From Verticillium longisporum (Eukaryota; Ascomycota; Sordariomycetes; Glomerellales; Plectosphaerellaceae): 64,000 nt of DNA. The stretch lies in contig JAETXT010000001.1 in assembly GCA_019188255.1 (NCBI GenBank), positions 1,116,001 through 1,180,000 on the forward strand, given 5' to 3'. Within the stretch, counting starts at the first letter, position 1; every line of letters starts with the position of its first letter. The translations under genes and the position numbers were made by a program. Positions 44,457 through 55,139 of the stretch are shown piece after piece. The notes below the pieces were generated by a model. The model ran no database searches, was not told where the DNA came from, and was given only the letters and a program-made list of their open reading frames with translations.

Positions 44457-45753
44457 GGTGTCTGTCAATTCGGCTTGAAGGAAAGAAATGCAAGGCAGAC
44501 ACAAGTCTAGGCGTACTATCGCGATTGGCGAAGCGAGAGCACGTCTCTGGCGCGCATCGCAGAGACAGACTGCCTTGATGTAGCAGCATCTCTGTGCTCC
44601 CTGTGGATGTCAAGCTCAGGTGGGGTCAAAGGCCATCCCGCGTGAACATGGAGGGCCCAATGTTGCGTACTAGGGTAGTGATCGGGTATCAAGACGCAGG
44701 ATGTCGACACCAGTTCGCTACCAGGAACAACCTACCCCGTTTGGGTGAGAGCTTGATGCGGATGAACCCAAGGGCTCATGTGAGCCAGCCTGATGCAAGA
44801 CGCCACATCCTCAACAACAGTCGCGATGAGTTTGGTCCATGATGGTTGAAGCTGGTCTTCTTGATCCCATCAAAATGAGGAGGCCAGCCGCTGTATCCCC
44901 GCTCTCCCGCAAGCCAGGGCTACGGATGTCAACCAAACACAAATCTCCGTGGGAAGATTGAAGAGGAGTGCTCGCCTCGAACGACATCCAAACACTGGCG
45001 TCGCTTGTTCAAACGCCATGAATGGCCAACAGCTTGTCGAGTCGCTCTTCACGTTACTCTTGGCGGGCACACGAGAAATCTCGAGTCAGGCCGATTTCAC
45101 TCCTTCCACCACTGAAGGGTCCGGGTGGCCCAGGTACTGCATTTCCCCGCGCGGTACGTACCTCCATCGCCTGGCAGTCACTACCTGGAAAATCTTACCC
45201 TGACGAGCATCCTCCCCCCTATCGAGAAATGCTTGCATGGGATCATAGACAGCTCACCTCCACCAAGTCTCACAAGCTGGCGGCAGCGGCAGTAACAGTA
45301 GCAGTCGAATAGCTCACCCCAAGCAGGCCACACCTCCCTTCCTGGCTCTGCTCAGACGACTGTCGACCGCGGCATCTCAGTCGTCTGGAAATGCACTTCC
45401 CGCAGCCCACACCCGAGGCGTTCGCGTCGCTCCGTCCACGCCCACGCCAGACGGCGGTTCGCCATCTCGGATACTCACATGCGATACTCGGGACCATGGC
45501 CCAACTCCCAAAGCATGCACGACAGATCGAACCATGCCTGCCCTGCATATCCTGAACTTAGTCTGTCCCCAAACGGGGGCTGCGGTGCTCCGTACATCGC
45601 GCGCCGAGTAACTGGACCTCCTGGAACTACGTCCGATATATTTACACTTTGTCCCGGTCTCTTGTGCCATCCTTCTTCCCACTCTCTTTGCATTGCTGCT
45701 CCTTGTTCGCGATACCCTAAAGACCCAAGGCCGTGCTTCCGACCCTCGACATC
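44457..45753. promoter_or_regulatory. Bidirectional promoter region of PRISE reductase and BVMO 2
   Basis: 1297 bp between divergent start codons. ORFs on both strands are short and unlikely. A CCGCGG palindrome occurs near 45368. The 150 bp before the BVMO start are pyrimidine-rich, as often seen near fungal transcription starts. Confidence 0.5.
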
Positions 45754-47851
45754 ATGGCGCCTTCAGCAGAGTCTAGTGGTGCCGGTGTAAGTGCCCAGCC
45801 AAACGGCCACCAGAAGAATGGCCACACCAACGGCACCTCCAACGTCACAGGCACCGCCAATGGTGTCCGCGGTCACGACAGTGGAAATCTATACCAAGAC
45901 TTCGCCTACCCTCCAGTCGTCGAGGATGGGACGCCGTACAGGGTTCTGAAGCAGTATCATTCCAAACCTACAAAGTTGCGCGTGGCTTGCATCGGTGCTG
46001 GCGCCTCGGGATTATGCTTGGCATACAAGATGGAGAAGCAGATGGTCCCCGACAGCTGGGAACTGACTCTCTTCGAGAAGAACCCTCACTTCGGCGGCAC
46101 ATGGTACGAGAACACGTGAGTCTGTACACATCCCGAATATTCAGCTCGCGCTAACACCAACGCGAAAGATATCCCGGTGTTGCCTGCGACGTAGGTCCCA
46201 GACGATGACACCCCTCTACGCTCTTGCTGTCTAACGGTAACCTGCAGATCCCGTCTCATCTGTACACCTTCTCCTGGGACCCCAAGCCCGACTGGTCACA
46301 CTACTTTGCCTACGGCGACGAGATCCAGCGCTACTTTGAAGACTTTGCCGAGCGCAACGGGTCGAAGCGCTACATGAAGCTCAACACCAAGGTCGTCGAG
46401 GCCCGCTGGGACGAGCCCAAGGGCCTCTGGAACCTGACGCTCGAGGACCAGCGCACCAAGGCCTCCTGGCAGGACTGGTGCCACGTCCTCGTCAACGGCA
46501 CCGGCATCCTCAACAACTGGAAGTGGCCCGACGTCGAGGGCCTGCACGACTTTGCCGGCCCCAAAATGCATTCCGCAGCCTGGGACCACTCGGTGGATTT
46601 CGAGGGCAAGACGATCGGCGTCATCGGCACCGGTAGCACGAGCGTCCAGATTGTGCCGGCGCTGCAAAAGGTCGCAGGGACAAACCTCAAGGTCTTTATG
46701 CGCTCGTCGACGTGGATTTCGCCTCCCTTTGGAGGCGGCGTCCTCGAGACGGATCTGCGAAAAGACAAGGAGGGTGCGCAGCCGGGCAAGAGGCAGTATA
46801 CGTTTACCGAGGAGGACAAACAAAAGTTCCGCGATGACCCGGAGTATCACCTCATGTTCCGCAAGAGGATAGAGGCTGAGATCAACTCCCTCTTCGGCAT
46901 GTACCAGCGGGGCTCCGAGCTCTCGGATCAGTTCCGGCAGGTCATCAAGGACGAGATGGAGAGGCGCATCGGGCCTGGTAACGAGGAGCTGAAGAAGTTC
47001 ATCATTCCCGACTGGGCTCCCGGCTGTCGTCGCATCTCGCCTGGTGACGGGTACCTTGAGGCCCTGGTGCAGCCGAATGTGAAGCCCGTGTTTGGTGGTA
47101 TCAAGCAGATTGTGCACGAGGGCATCATCACCGCTGACGGCGAAACGCACAAGATCGACATTCTCGTGTGCGCGACTGGCTTCAACGTCGCCTTCAGACC
47201 AGCCTTCAAGCTCGTCAACGGAGCCGGCAAGACATTGAACGAGGACTGGGGCGACAGTGTCAACCTCTACATGGGTGTGTCAGCGCCACGGTTCCCCAAC
47301 TACTACACCATTGTGGTAAGTCGATGTTCTGCAACGCCTTTCGTCCTGAGACTGATGTCCGTCTAGGGCCCTGGCGCAACGTGGTCATCGGGCACGCTGC
47401 TGCCCTCCATCGAGACGACAATCGAGTACTCAATCCAAATGATGAAGAAAATTCAGCACGAGAACATCCGCTCCATCGATGTCAAGCAAGACGCCCTCGA
47501 CGACATTTACGCCCACTTTGACGAGTTCCACAAGACAACAGTCTTCAAAGAGAGCTGCAGGAGTTGGTTCAAGGACGGCAAGATCAAGAACCGCATCTAT
47601 CTGTGGCCTGGCTGCGTAAGTCCCTCGTGTCGTTCGCCCGACTGATGGTACAATCGCTAATGTAGCTCAAGACAATCCACTTCCTCAAATCGATCAAGAC
47701 TCCACGATTCGAGGACTATAATATTCGGTACCGTTACGCCAATAGGTTTGCGTTCCTCGGCGACGGCGAGATCAAGGCGAATACGACCAAGAATGTCCTT
47801 GGCTTAAGCACATATGTTCGGGATCATGATCACGACTGGAACGTTGATTGA
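45754..47851 (+). CDS. Baeyer-Villiger monooxygenase 2
   Basis: Class B flavoprotein monooxygenase of 628 aa. Five exons: 45754-46115, 46169-46190 (only 22 nt), 46248-47315, 47367-47615 and 47666-47851. A Gly/Asn-rich N-terminal leader precedes CIGAGASGLCLAYKME (FAD site) and GGTWYENTYPGVACDIPSH. FAGPKMHSAAWD matches the BVMO fingerprint FxGxxxHxxxW[P/D] exactly. GVIGTGSTSVQ is the NADPH loop, and ATGFNVAF the conserved C-terminal block. It ends WNVD. Intact, no frame problem. It is of the same family as the BVMO at the left window edge. Likely substrate: a cyclic or branched ketone, converted to a lactone or ester. Confidence 0.94.
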
Positions 47852-49968
47852 TTCCATTGTGCTTGCGTGCGAATTTGCATAGTATGGCTGGCGTTACACT
47901 GACGGATTGTATGCAAGGCGACGAGTCCATGTTGTTATCAGGGCAGAGGACGAAGATGCATTTTGTGGGGGATATCATTTGAGAGAAGCAGCATTCTGCA
48001 AAGTCCCTTATTCATCGTATGGTCTGAAGTGATGAAATGCATTGATGGTACTTGCCCGGGCTGGAACATGAATCAGTGGTCAAATAGACAAAGATGGTCA
48101 GCCAGAGGCAGGTGCAACGTGCTCACACTCGCTAGAATACCGTGCTCCAGAGTTTCCAATGTCTAGTAACGACTTTTTAGGAAATATCAGGCGATGATTC
48201 GGGTCACTGACTCAACGTGGCTGCCACGCTGCGAACGGCAGTCTGGCACTAACCACAAGCCGTCGTCTTTGGTTGCCGCAAGTGGCGTTGGCGGGGCCCT
48301 GGATTGGTTTGGCGCTTTGATGGCCAGAGTCCCTGATCTGATTCGGCCGGGTTGATGCTGCGTCTCGTGGTCCATCAAGCCGACGACATGCTAGCCTTTT
48401 ATGATCTTCCCCAAGATAGTCCCAGTACGTCGTCGTGCGAAAAGGCATGCTGGCCCCAGTCCTATGCCGCGGAAGCACCGCATGCCAGGCTCGCTTCAAC
48501 ACTTGTGCCTTTCGAGGGCAGCTGGGTTTGGCCTGATTTCTGAACCCTGGATTGGAACAACTAGTCCCTGTATGCTGCTGGTCTCGAACATTTGACCTAA
48601 TACTCCGAGAATGTGCTGCATTATTTCGTCACCGTGCAGTGCATATGGATTTGCAAGTACTGTGAGAAGCGCCGATCAAATTGATGCCTCACCCACGTCG
48701 TGCAAACGCGAGTAGACCCAAGTTGTATGACACGGGTTGGCGCCGTATTCGATTCCTACGCGTGTCATGAATCCAGCCGGCCGGGCCTTTCTCGAGTCAT
48801 TACATCTGGGGTCCAACGCGGGGTTGCTGCGCATGCTTCCCTACGATGGCGTCTGATTCGTTTTCCTCACGACCCCGCCCCCGTGCTCCGGCTATTTCTC
48901 CAACAACTAGGACTAGCTGGGGCAATAGCTCTGGAGCCGCGGAATTTAGCGGTAATGCGGCGTCTCAGTCGTGGTCACAGGGGTGACAGGGGTGGCGGCC
49001 GTCGCGAAGACGGCCTAGACGTTGTGGAAGGGGTCCTAGACATGCCGTAGGTAGGTACATGGCGTGAGCGTGACCCTTGCCAACACGCCTGGGCCAAGAG
49101 GAGCAAGATGTTGAGAATCCGGGGAAAGTGGAATCTGGGGAAGAAAGTCCGGGGTGGTTTTGAGGTCGCGCTCCGATTCGAGTTCTTGAGGCGATTGCTG
49201 GGGTGTTGCAGCAACCAATATAGACTCCTATTCAAGAGAGGCTGTGTGGTATTTGAGGTCTCGAGCTCGATTCGAGGGTTCGGTTGTGGCCGTCAGAACG
49301 CCATCCGTCGGGTTCGGCCTCGAGTGGGAGTCCGTGTGAATGGGTTTCTCCGTGTCTTGCTGGCCAACAAAGAGTAGTGTATGGCACGCAGGGTAAACGG
49401 GCTTGACAGGAGACCCCGCCTGCAACTGGTCCCTTTGGGCTGCGCGATGGACGAGTATGATCTCATGTTCGTGTAGGGGCGTGATGGGAGTCGGCCACAA
49501 GGGGTTGAGGAGTAGCGCAATGCCCAATGACCCATGGACCTCAGCACTGCCAGGTACCACCCTCTTCTCTTCCATTGTACCTTCCCCATCCCAGCTTCAG
49601 ACTGCCGCGCCTGCACACCAAAGCTCCTGCACTACCTTAGTCCAAGCTGCTTGCCTGCACGCCAGGTGCTGCTTCTGGCTCAGACTGTGGGGCTTTGCCT
49701 CAAGACCTAGAACCCAGCCAAGTCCAGTGCCGGTTCTGTTGGGCTGACACCTTGAAGCATACTCCCTCATCTCTTCCTCCTCTGCGCGAAGCTTCCGCTC
49801 ATCTACAATATCTACCAGAACCTTCTTGGGTTGATTTGTTATTCAATGAGCTCCGGTGTCTCAACTGCCATTCAAGTAGACTTCGCAACAAAACCCACTC
49901 CTGACCGTTTCTCCATCCGCTGTCGTTTGCCACTTCGTCAAGGCCTATCACATAGTCCTGGCTTCATC
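47852..49968. other. Intergenic region upstream of the Zn2Cys6 regulator
   Basis: 2117 bp without a convincing gene. ORFs on both strands are short and low in quality. The last about 140 bp before 49969 are an open frame running into the regulator's start and are probably 5' UTR. No repeat or RNA gene was recognised. Confidence 0.45.
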
Positions 49969-52900
49969 ATGGCCAACCATAATGACACCAAGTCTGCCTC
50001 CGAAGAGACGACTGGCGTGACCTCTCAGGAGAATGTCTCGCCTCGAAATGCCGCTCCCCGATCCAGTTCCAATAAGCAGCAGATTCGCCACAGGGCTTCA
50101 GTTGCCTGTGCATCGTGCCGCGAACGTCGAATCCGCTGCGTCGTGCCCAAGGGTGACAATGAATGTACTCAGTGCAAACGTTCTGGAACTGATTGTGTCA
50201 TTAAGAATGATGACGAAAGGCGACGGTACGCTTCTCTTGTTCTCAGGCGTCTCATTCGAGGCCATCGAGCTGACCCATCCCATGCAGTCCCATCTCGAAA
50301 GCCTACGTGTCGTCACTCTCGGAACGGATCGCCTTGCTCGAAGGTCTTCTCGAGGAGAAAGGCGTTGAACCACCGCCAGCGGCTCATCCACCCAAAACTC
50401 GACACGAAGGGCAGAGTAAATCCTCAGACGAACAGATCAAGGATGCCCACAACCAGACGCAGCCCCCCGTGCAGCCCTCAACAACCTATTCGCCTTTGCC
50501 AGAGGTGCCTTCACCCCCCGATTCAGCCAATGAGGAGTTCTCCATCCAGGAGAGTGACCAGCAGGCGGCCAGTCAAAATGGCAATTCTTCCTCGTACTCC
50601 ATCCCGCCGCCCCCCGGCGTCAAAGAAACGTCTCCTTTCCGTATGCTAGACCCAAGACAAGACGACATGGTCCATCGACTTCTCTCTACCAAAGGAAATT
50701 TGGCCTTCGATCAGCTCTCTGGACGCATCCGGTTCTTCGGCCCTACTGCCAACAGCCACGTCTACACAGACACACAAGACCATCTCGACGCCCGCGAGCC
50801 CCCTGAACAAGTTCGTCGTGCCGAGCGCATCATCCGCTCGCTCTCTTCTGAGACGCATACTTACCTGATGGACAACTTCTGGGGCTACTACAATGCGGTT
50901 CTCAACATCATCCATCAAGAGGCCTTTGAGGCCGACCGCGATGCCCAAAGCCCACGATTCTACTCAAGTTTCTTACACATTGCTATACTCGCCATGGGCT
51001 TCAGATTCGCCGACTTTGGCCGAGACGACATGCGACGCATTACCATAGGCAGCCGCGAAAGCACCCTCCATCGCGAGGCAAAGTATATGCTCGACATTGA
51101 ACTTGAGCGTCCCGGAGGTATCCCGAGCGTCCAGGCCCTCCTGCTGCTGGGTGACCTGGAGTGCGGTGTCGGTAGAGAAAACACAGGCTGGATGTATTCG
51201 GGTATGGCCAACCGATTGGCTTTCGATATTGGCCTCCATCTCGACTGCCGCGACAATGGTATCAGTGATATCGAGATAGATATCCGGCATATGGCCATGC
51301 GGGCTTGCGTCATCTACGACAAGTACTGGGCTCTTTTCCTGGGGCGACCTACGAGCATCAAGAACCAAGACATCGGCATGGATCTCCTGTCCAAACACTT
51401 TTCCCAACTCTCGTCCATGTTACAGGATGGCACATCGACACCAGACAAGAAGTCCACTGGTATTGAAATTTATGAGCAGCTCATTGAATTGATGGAGCTT
51501 GCTGGCCGTATCGTGGAGACTCGCGAAAATAATCGAGTCTCTAGCAGCCGCAACGCCAACATCTCTCCGGATCAGCAGGGCATCACTGATGCTGCGGGCG
51601 CCGACGCCGATGCCGAGGACAATGCCTACCTGCACGTCATCAATCTTGACCGCCAGCTACAGAACTGGTACCGCCGCTTGCCCGACCACTTGCAATGGAA
51701 GCCTGCCAATATCAAGACGGCACCCTACAGTTTCTTTCTTCTGCATCAGCAGTACCACGTCTCAATGATTCTCCTTCACCGTCCCTGGGCCAAGTACGGG
51801 GCATCTGGCGATGGCGCCAGCACCGGGTCCCATCCTTCACCAGAGGCTCATGCGCCCCAAACACCACACGATCGGGCAGCGCTCCCCTTCGGGGCTATCA
51901 ACACTGCTACTGACCCTCATTTACTGGGTCTGGGCATGGGTGATCCGCATTCCATGGTGGACGACAGTCGCACATCGCTCTCGCGGAGTATTTGTACTCA
52001 GCAGGCCATTCGCGTAGCTCGCATCTTCTGGCAGCACCGCCAGCGTTTCGATGGGACAAAGATCTTCGTCACAGGAATACAGCACGCGGGCACGGCTGCA
52101 ACAGCCCTCATCGCCGCCCTGGCGCACAACGCCAGCCCCACTGACCGATCGACCTATCTCGGCTACCTCGAGATTCTTGCTTGTGCCGTTCTGATATGTC
52201 CCATACCTACCACCCAGCTGCACGCATGGACACGCTGCTACAGGCCGTCCTCGCCCAATTAAGGCCGGAAGCCGAAGCTCAGCAGATGGATCCGTGGTCC
52301 GGGCCATCAATCCCCGTCCGGCGCGACTCCACTGCTCTTGCCGATGCCATCGCTCCGGCTTCCAAGCGGAGACGGCCTGCGGGCTCCCGGCGTGCCAGCG
52401 AGTTCACACGGCCACCGCCTCCATTTTTCGCCCCGGGGCCGACACAGCCTACACAGCCTACGCCTCCGCAAAGCAGCCATTCTTTCGGAGCACGCCATTA
52501 CTCCAATCAGTTGGATCCAGCCATGTATACGCTAAGCAGCACGACTGACACGTCGCATCCGGGATTCAGTCTCGATTTTTTGTCGGGCAGCGCAATCGAC
52601 AATGATGGCGATGAAACTAACAGACCTGCGGACGATTACGTCGTTGTGCCGCCACAATCGGACGCATGGTCTCTCACAGGAGTCAGCGGTGGCGATGGCG
52701 GCAACGCCATCTGGAACGCCGGGCCTGCAGGGTTGAGTGCTAGTTCTGTGCTCGGCGGCGGCGTCGCCCCGAGTATGGTCTCGCATGGCCTCTACAGTGG
52801 ATCGAGAGGTGAGACAGACGGCCTCAGAGGGGCCATGGCAAGCGTAGGAGAGAAAGGTCTTGACGATGGCAAGCCGAGAGAAGCGGGAGGGATGGACTGG

Positions 52901-53047
52901 ATGGACAGCGAGGGCGGCCTGGACGCGCTTAGCCCTGTGAGCTTGAGCGGGCTCGTGAACAGTGTCACGGCGGACAAGACGAGAGGGACTGATATTGAAA
53001 GTGGTGGACCGGCACGGAATCACGACTTGGATTTCTTCAGCTTCTGA
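49969..53047 (+). CDS. Zn2Cys6 transcription factor with fungal_trans domain, one frame break
   Basis: Nuclear regulator, 1005 aa once one missing base is allowed. Exon 1 is 49969-50225, a 62 bp intron follows, and exon 2 is 50288-53047. The zinc cluster CASCRERRIRC ... CTQCKRSGTDC has C-x2-C-x6-C-x8-C-x2-C-x6-C spacing. After the intron a short coiled coil (SSLSERIALLEGLLEEK) would mediate dimerisation. The middle homology domain includes YNAVLNIIHQEAF, LLLLGDLECG and NRLAFDIGLHLDC. The frame shifts near 52187-52193 (CAV to SDMSHTYHPA), consistent with one T lost from a T run. Its position makes it the candidate pathway regulator. Confidence 0.9.
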
Positions 53048-53282
53048 CTTCTGAGAGTGTAGAAATTTTCTCTTTTCGATCTTTCGTAGCCTTTCAGCTG
53101 GGTGTTGGTGTTTGGATTTTGCTTGTCTGAGAATGTGGAAGCAAGGCATAAGCCTGTTCAACGAAATGGTCTGCTCTCCTTGATGTCTTATCAGCGGTTC
53201 AGATTGGTCATGCAAACCAAATCATTGCAATTTCATCACATGTACTCAATTCCATGCTTGCCTCAAACCACCCCTGAGCCTC

Positions 53283-54143
53283 TCATTGTATCGTGAAGCC
53301 ACCGTCTGCAACGAGGGCCGCGCCCTGCATAGCACTGCTCATGTCCGAGGCCAGGAACGCGATGCAGTCGGCGACCTCCTCCATCTGCATGATCCGCTGC
53401 AGCGGCGTCCGGGCGATATCGTTGGCGAGGGGCGAGTCGGCGGCGGCGGACATGGCCTTTGCACGAGCGGCGTCTCGACGTAGCCGGGACAGATGGCATT
53501 GACGCGGATGCCGCGCGGGCCATACGTGTTGGCGTCGGCGCGCGTGAGGCCGAGGACGCCGTGCTTGGCCGCCGTGTAGGCCGTGTGGGCGAGGTGGTGG
53601 GCGGGGGCGACGAGGCCGTACATGGAGGCGACGTTGACGATGCGGCCACGGCCGCGGCGGGGGCCGAGGTCGTCCTGGGCGAGCATGGCGCGCAGCTCGG
53701 CGCGCTGGCAGCGCCAGACGCCGTGGAGGTCGACGTCGAGGACGCGGGCGAACTCGGCCTCGTCGAGCTCGTGCGTGGCGCGGCCGGAGCCGCCGATGCC
53801 GGCGTTGTTGACGGCGACGTCGAGGCGCCGGAAGCGGCGGACCGTCTCGGCGATGCCGCGGTCGACTTGCTCGGGCTTCTGCACGTCGAGGTCGAGGGCC
53901 AGGATCTCGAGGGCCGGGTGCTGGGCTTGCAGGGCTGCGTTCGCCTTGGCGAGGAGGGGGCCGTTGATGTCGGCCAGGGCGAGGCGCGTCATGCCGTGCT
54001 TGGCGAAGGCGAGGGCCGTGTATTGACCGATGCCTGTTGTGGTGTCAGCAATTTGAGGTCGGTCTGGCTCGACAGGAAGGGAGAAGGGGCGTACCTGATG
54101 CTGCACCGGTGATGAACGCGGCTCCCCTCAGCAGGGTGGACAT
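53283..54143 (-). CDS. Short-chain dehydrogenase/reductase 3, one frame break
   Basis: Classical SDR of about 266 aa. Exon 1 is 54143-54095, a 61 bp intron spans 54094-54034, and exon 2 is 54033-53283. TGAASGIGQYTA spans the splice. NNAGIGGSG, VNVASMYG (catalytic Ser) and YTAAK (catalytic pair) follow, then ICPGYVETPL. The frame is lost at an A3 run (plus strand TTT, 53458-53460) just after LVQ; one added base restores AMSAAADSPLAND and the normal C-terminus VADGGFTIQ. It is convergent with the regulator and divergent from the kinase. It may be the last cluster gene. Confidence 0.88.
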
Positions 54144-55139
54144 CGCAGTGAGGAGGTGAAGATAAGTATCGAGGTGATCAGATCAAAACAAAGAGCATGT
54201 CGTATGAACCCCGGTGCCGAACGACTTGTACGGCATTTCCCAAGGAAAGCGGCACGGCACGACCCCCCAAAGGTCGCGAGGAGGATTTGGGAGGTATAGG
54301 TAGGCATGGCTTCAGCGGCAAGCGGGAGTCGATGTCCTGTAAAGGAACGGTCTGGGTAAGCTTCCCAGCAAGTGGGTCCTTTCGCTAGAGCTCCCCTGGA
54401 TCGAGGAAGAAGTTTCCCCGAAGGGTGGTCGAGGAGATGGTGTCTTTCTCCAGCTTCCCGAATGGCGTCTGGCCACCGAATGGGCCGGCTTCTGTCCCAC
54501 GTGGTTCGATCTCTGTGTCTGGCCTGTTGGGAATCTTGGTCTGAGTATTGAAGTTATGCCGAAATGACTTTTGGTGCTGGGTGTAAGCACGGAGATGGGT
54601 TTCCGCCTAGGTGACCCGAAACGTGAGAGGCTGTTGGGGGGCCATCTCTTCTAGCAAGGCTTCCATGGGAGCAGGCTTTTCCCATGGAACTTTGATCGAT
54701 TCCGTCAACCGCTCTCAGAAAAGTTGAACTGGTACAATGGCAGAATGCCTGCACAGGTGTCAGAGGATGGAGGCCGAGAAGAGCTCAACCAGTGCCTGCC
54801 ACAGACATCAGGTGAGATTATGTCAGCGTGCTGCCCCGCCTGATCCACCAGGCGAAAGGCGCTTGGGGAGCTGAAGCTGCCCGCATTCAGGGCCAGTGTC
54901 GGCCTGTCACCTGCTGGCTCAACGACATGGTCGAACGAGCATAGCTACGTCGAAAAAGAAGAACAACAACAATCAGCTCCTGCAGATCTGACTCACCTGC
55001 ACCTTCGTATCGCCTTCTTTGCATTGCATCCCACAGTACCCCGCCACTAAGTTATACAGTCTTCGACGACCAGCTTCGACATGAGGACCGACGCCAAAAC
55101 AGCGGCAGTCTGACGTCAACCCACTTCAACCCCTCCGCG
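54144..55139. promoter_or_regulatory. Intergenic region between divergent SDR 3 and kinase
   Basis: 996 bp with no convincing ORF. It separates the metabolic genes from housekeeping genes and probably marks the cluster's right boundary. Confidence 0.45.

Noticed and set aside
46296..47150. 284-codon minus-strand ORF over BVMO 2
   Set aside because: Antisense shadow; the plus strand carries the BVMO fingerprint and splice sites.
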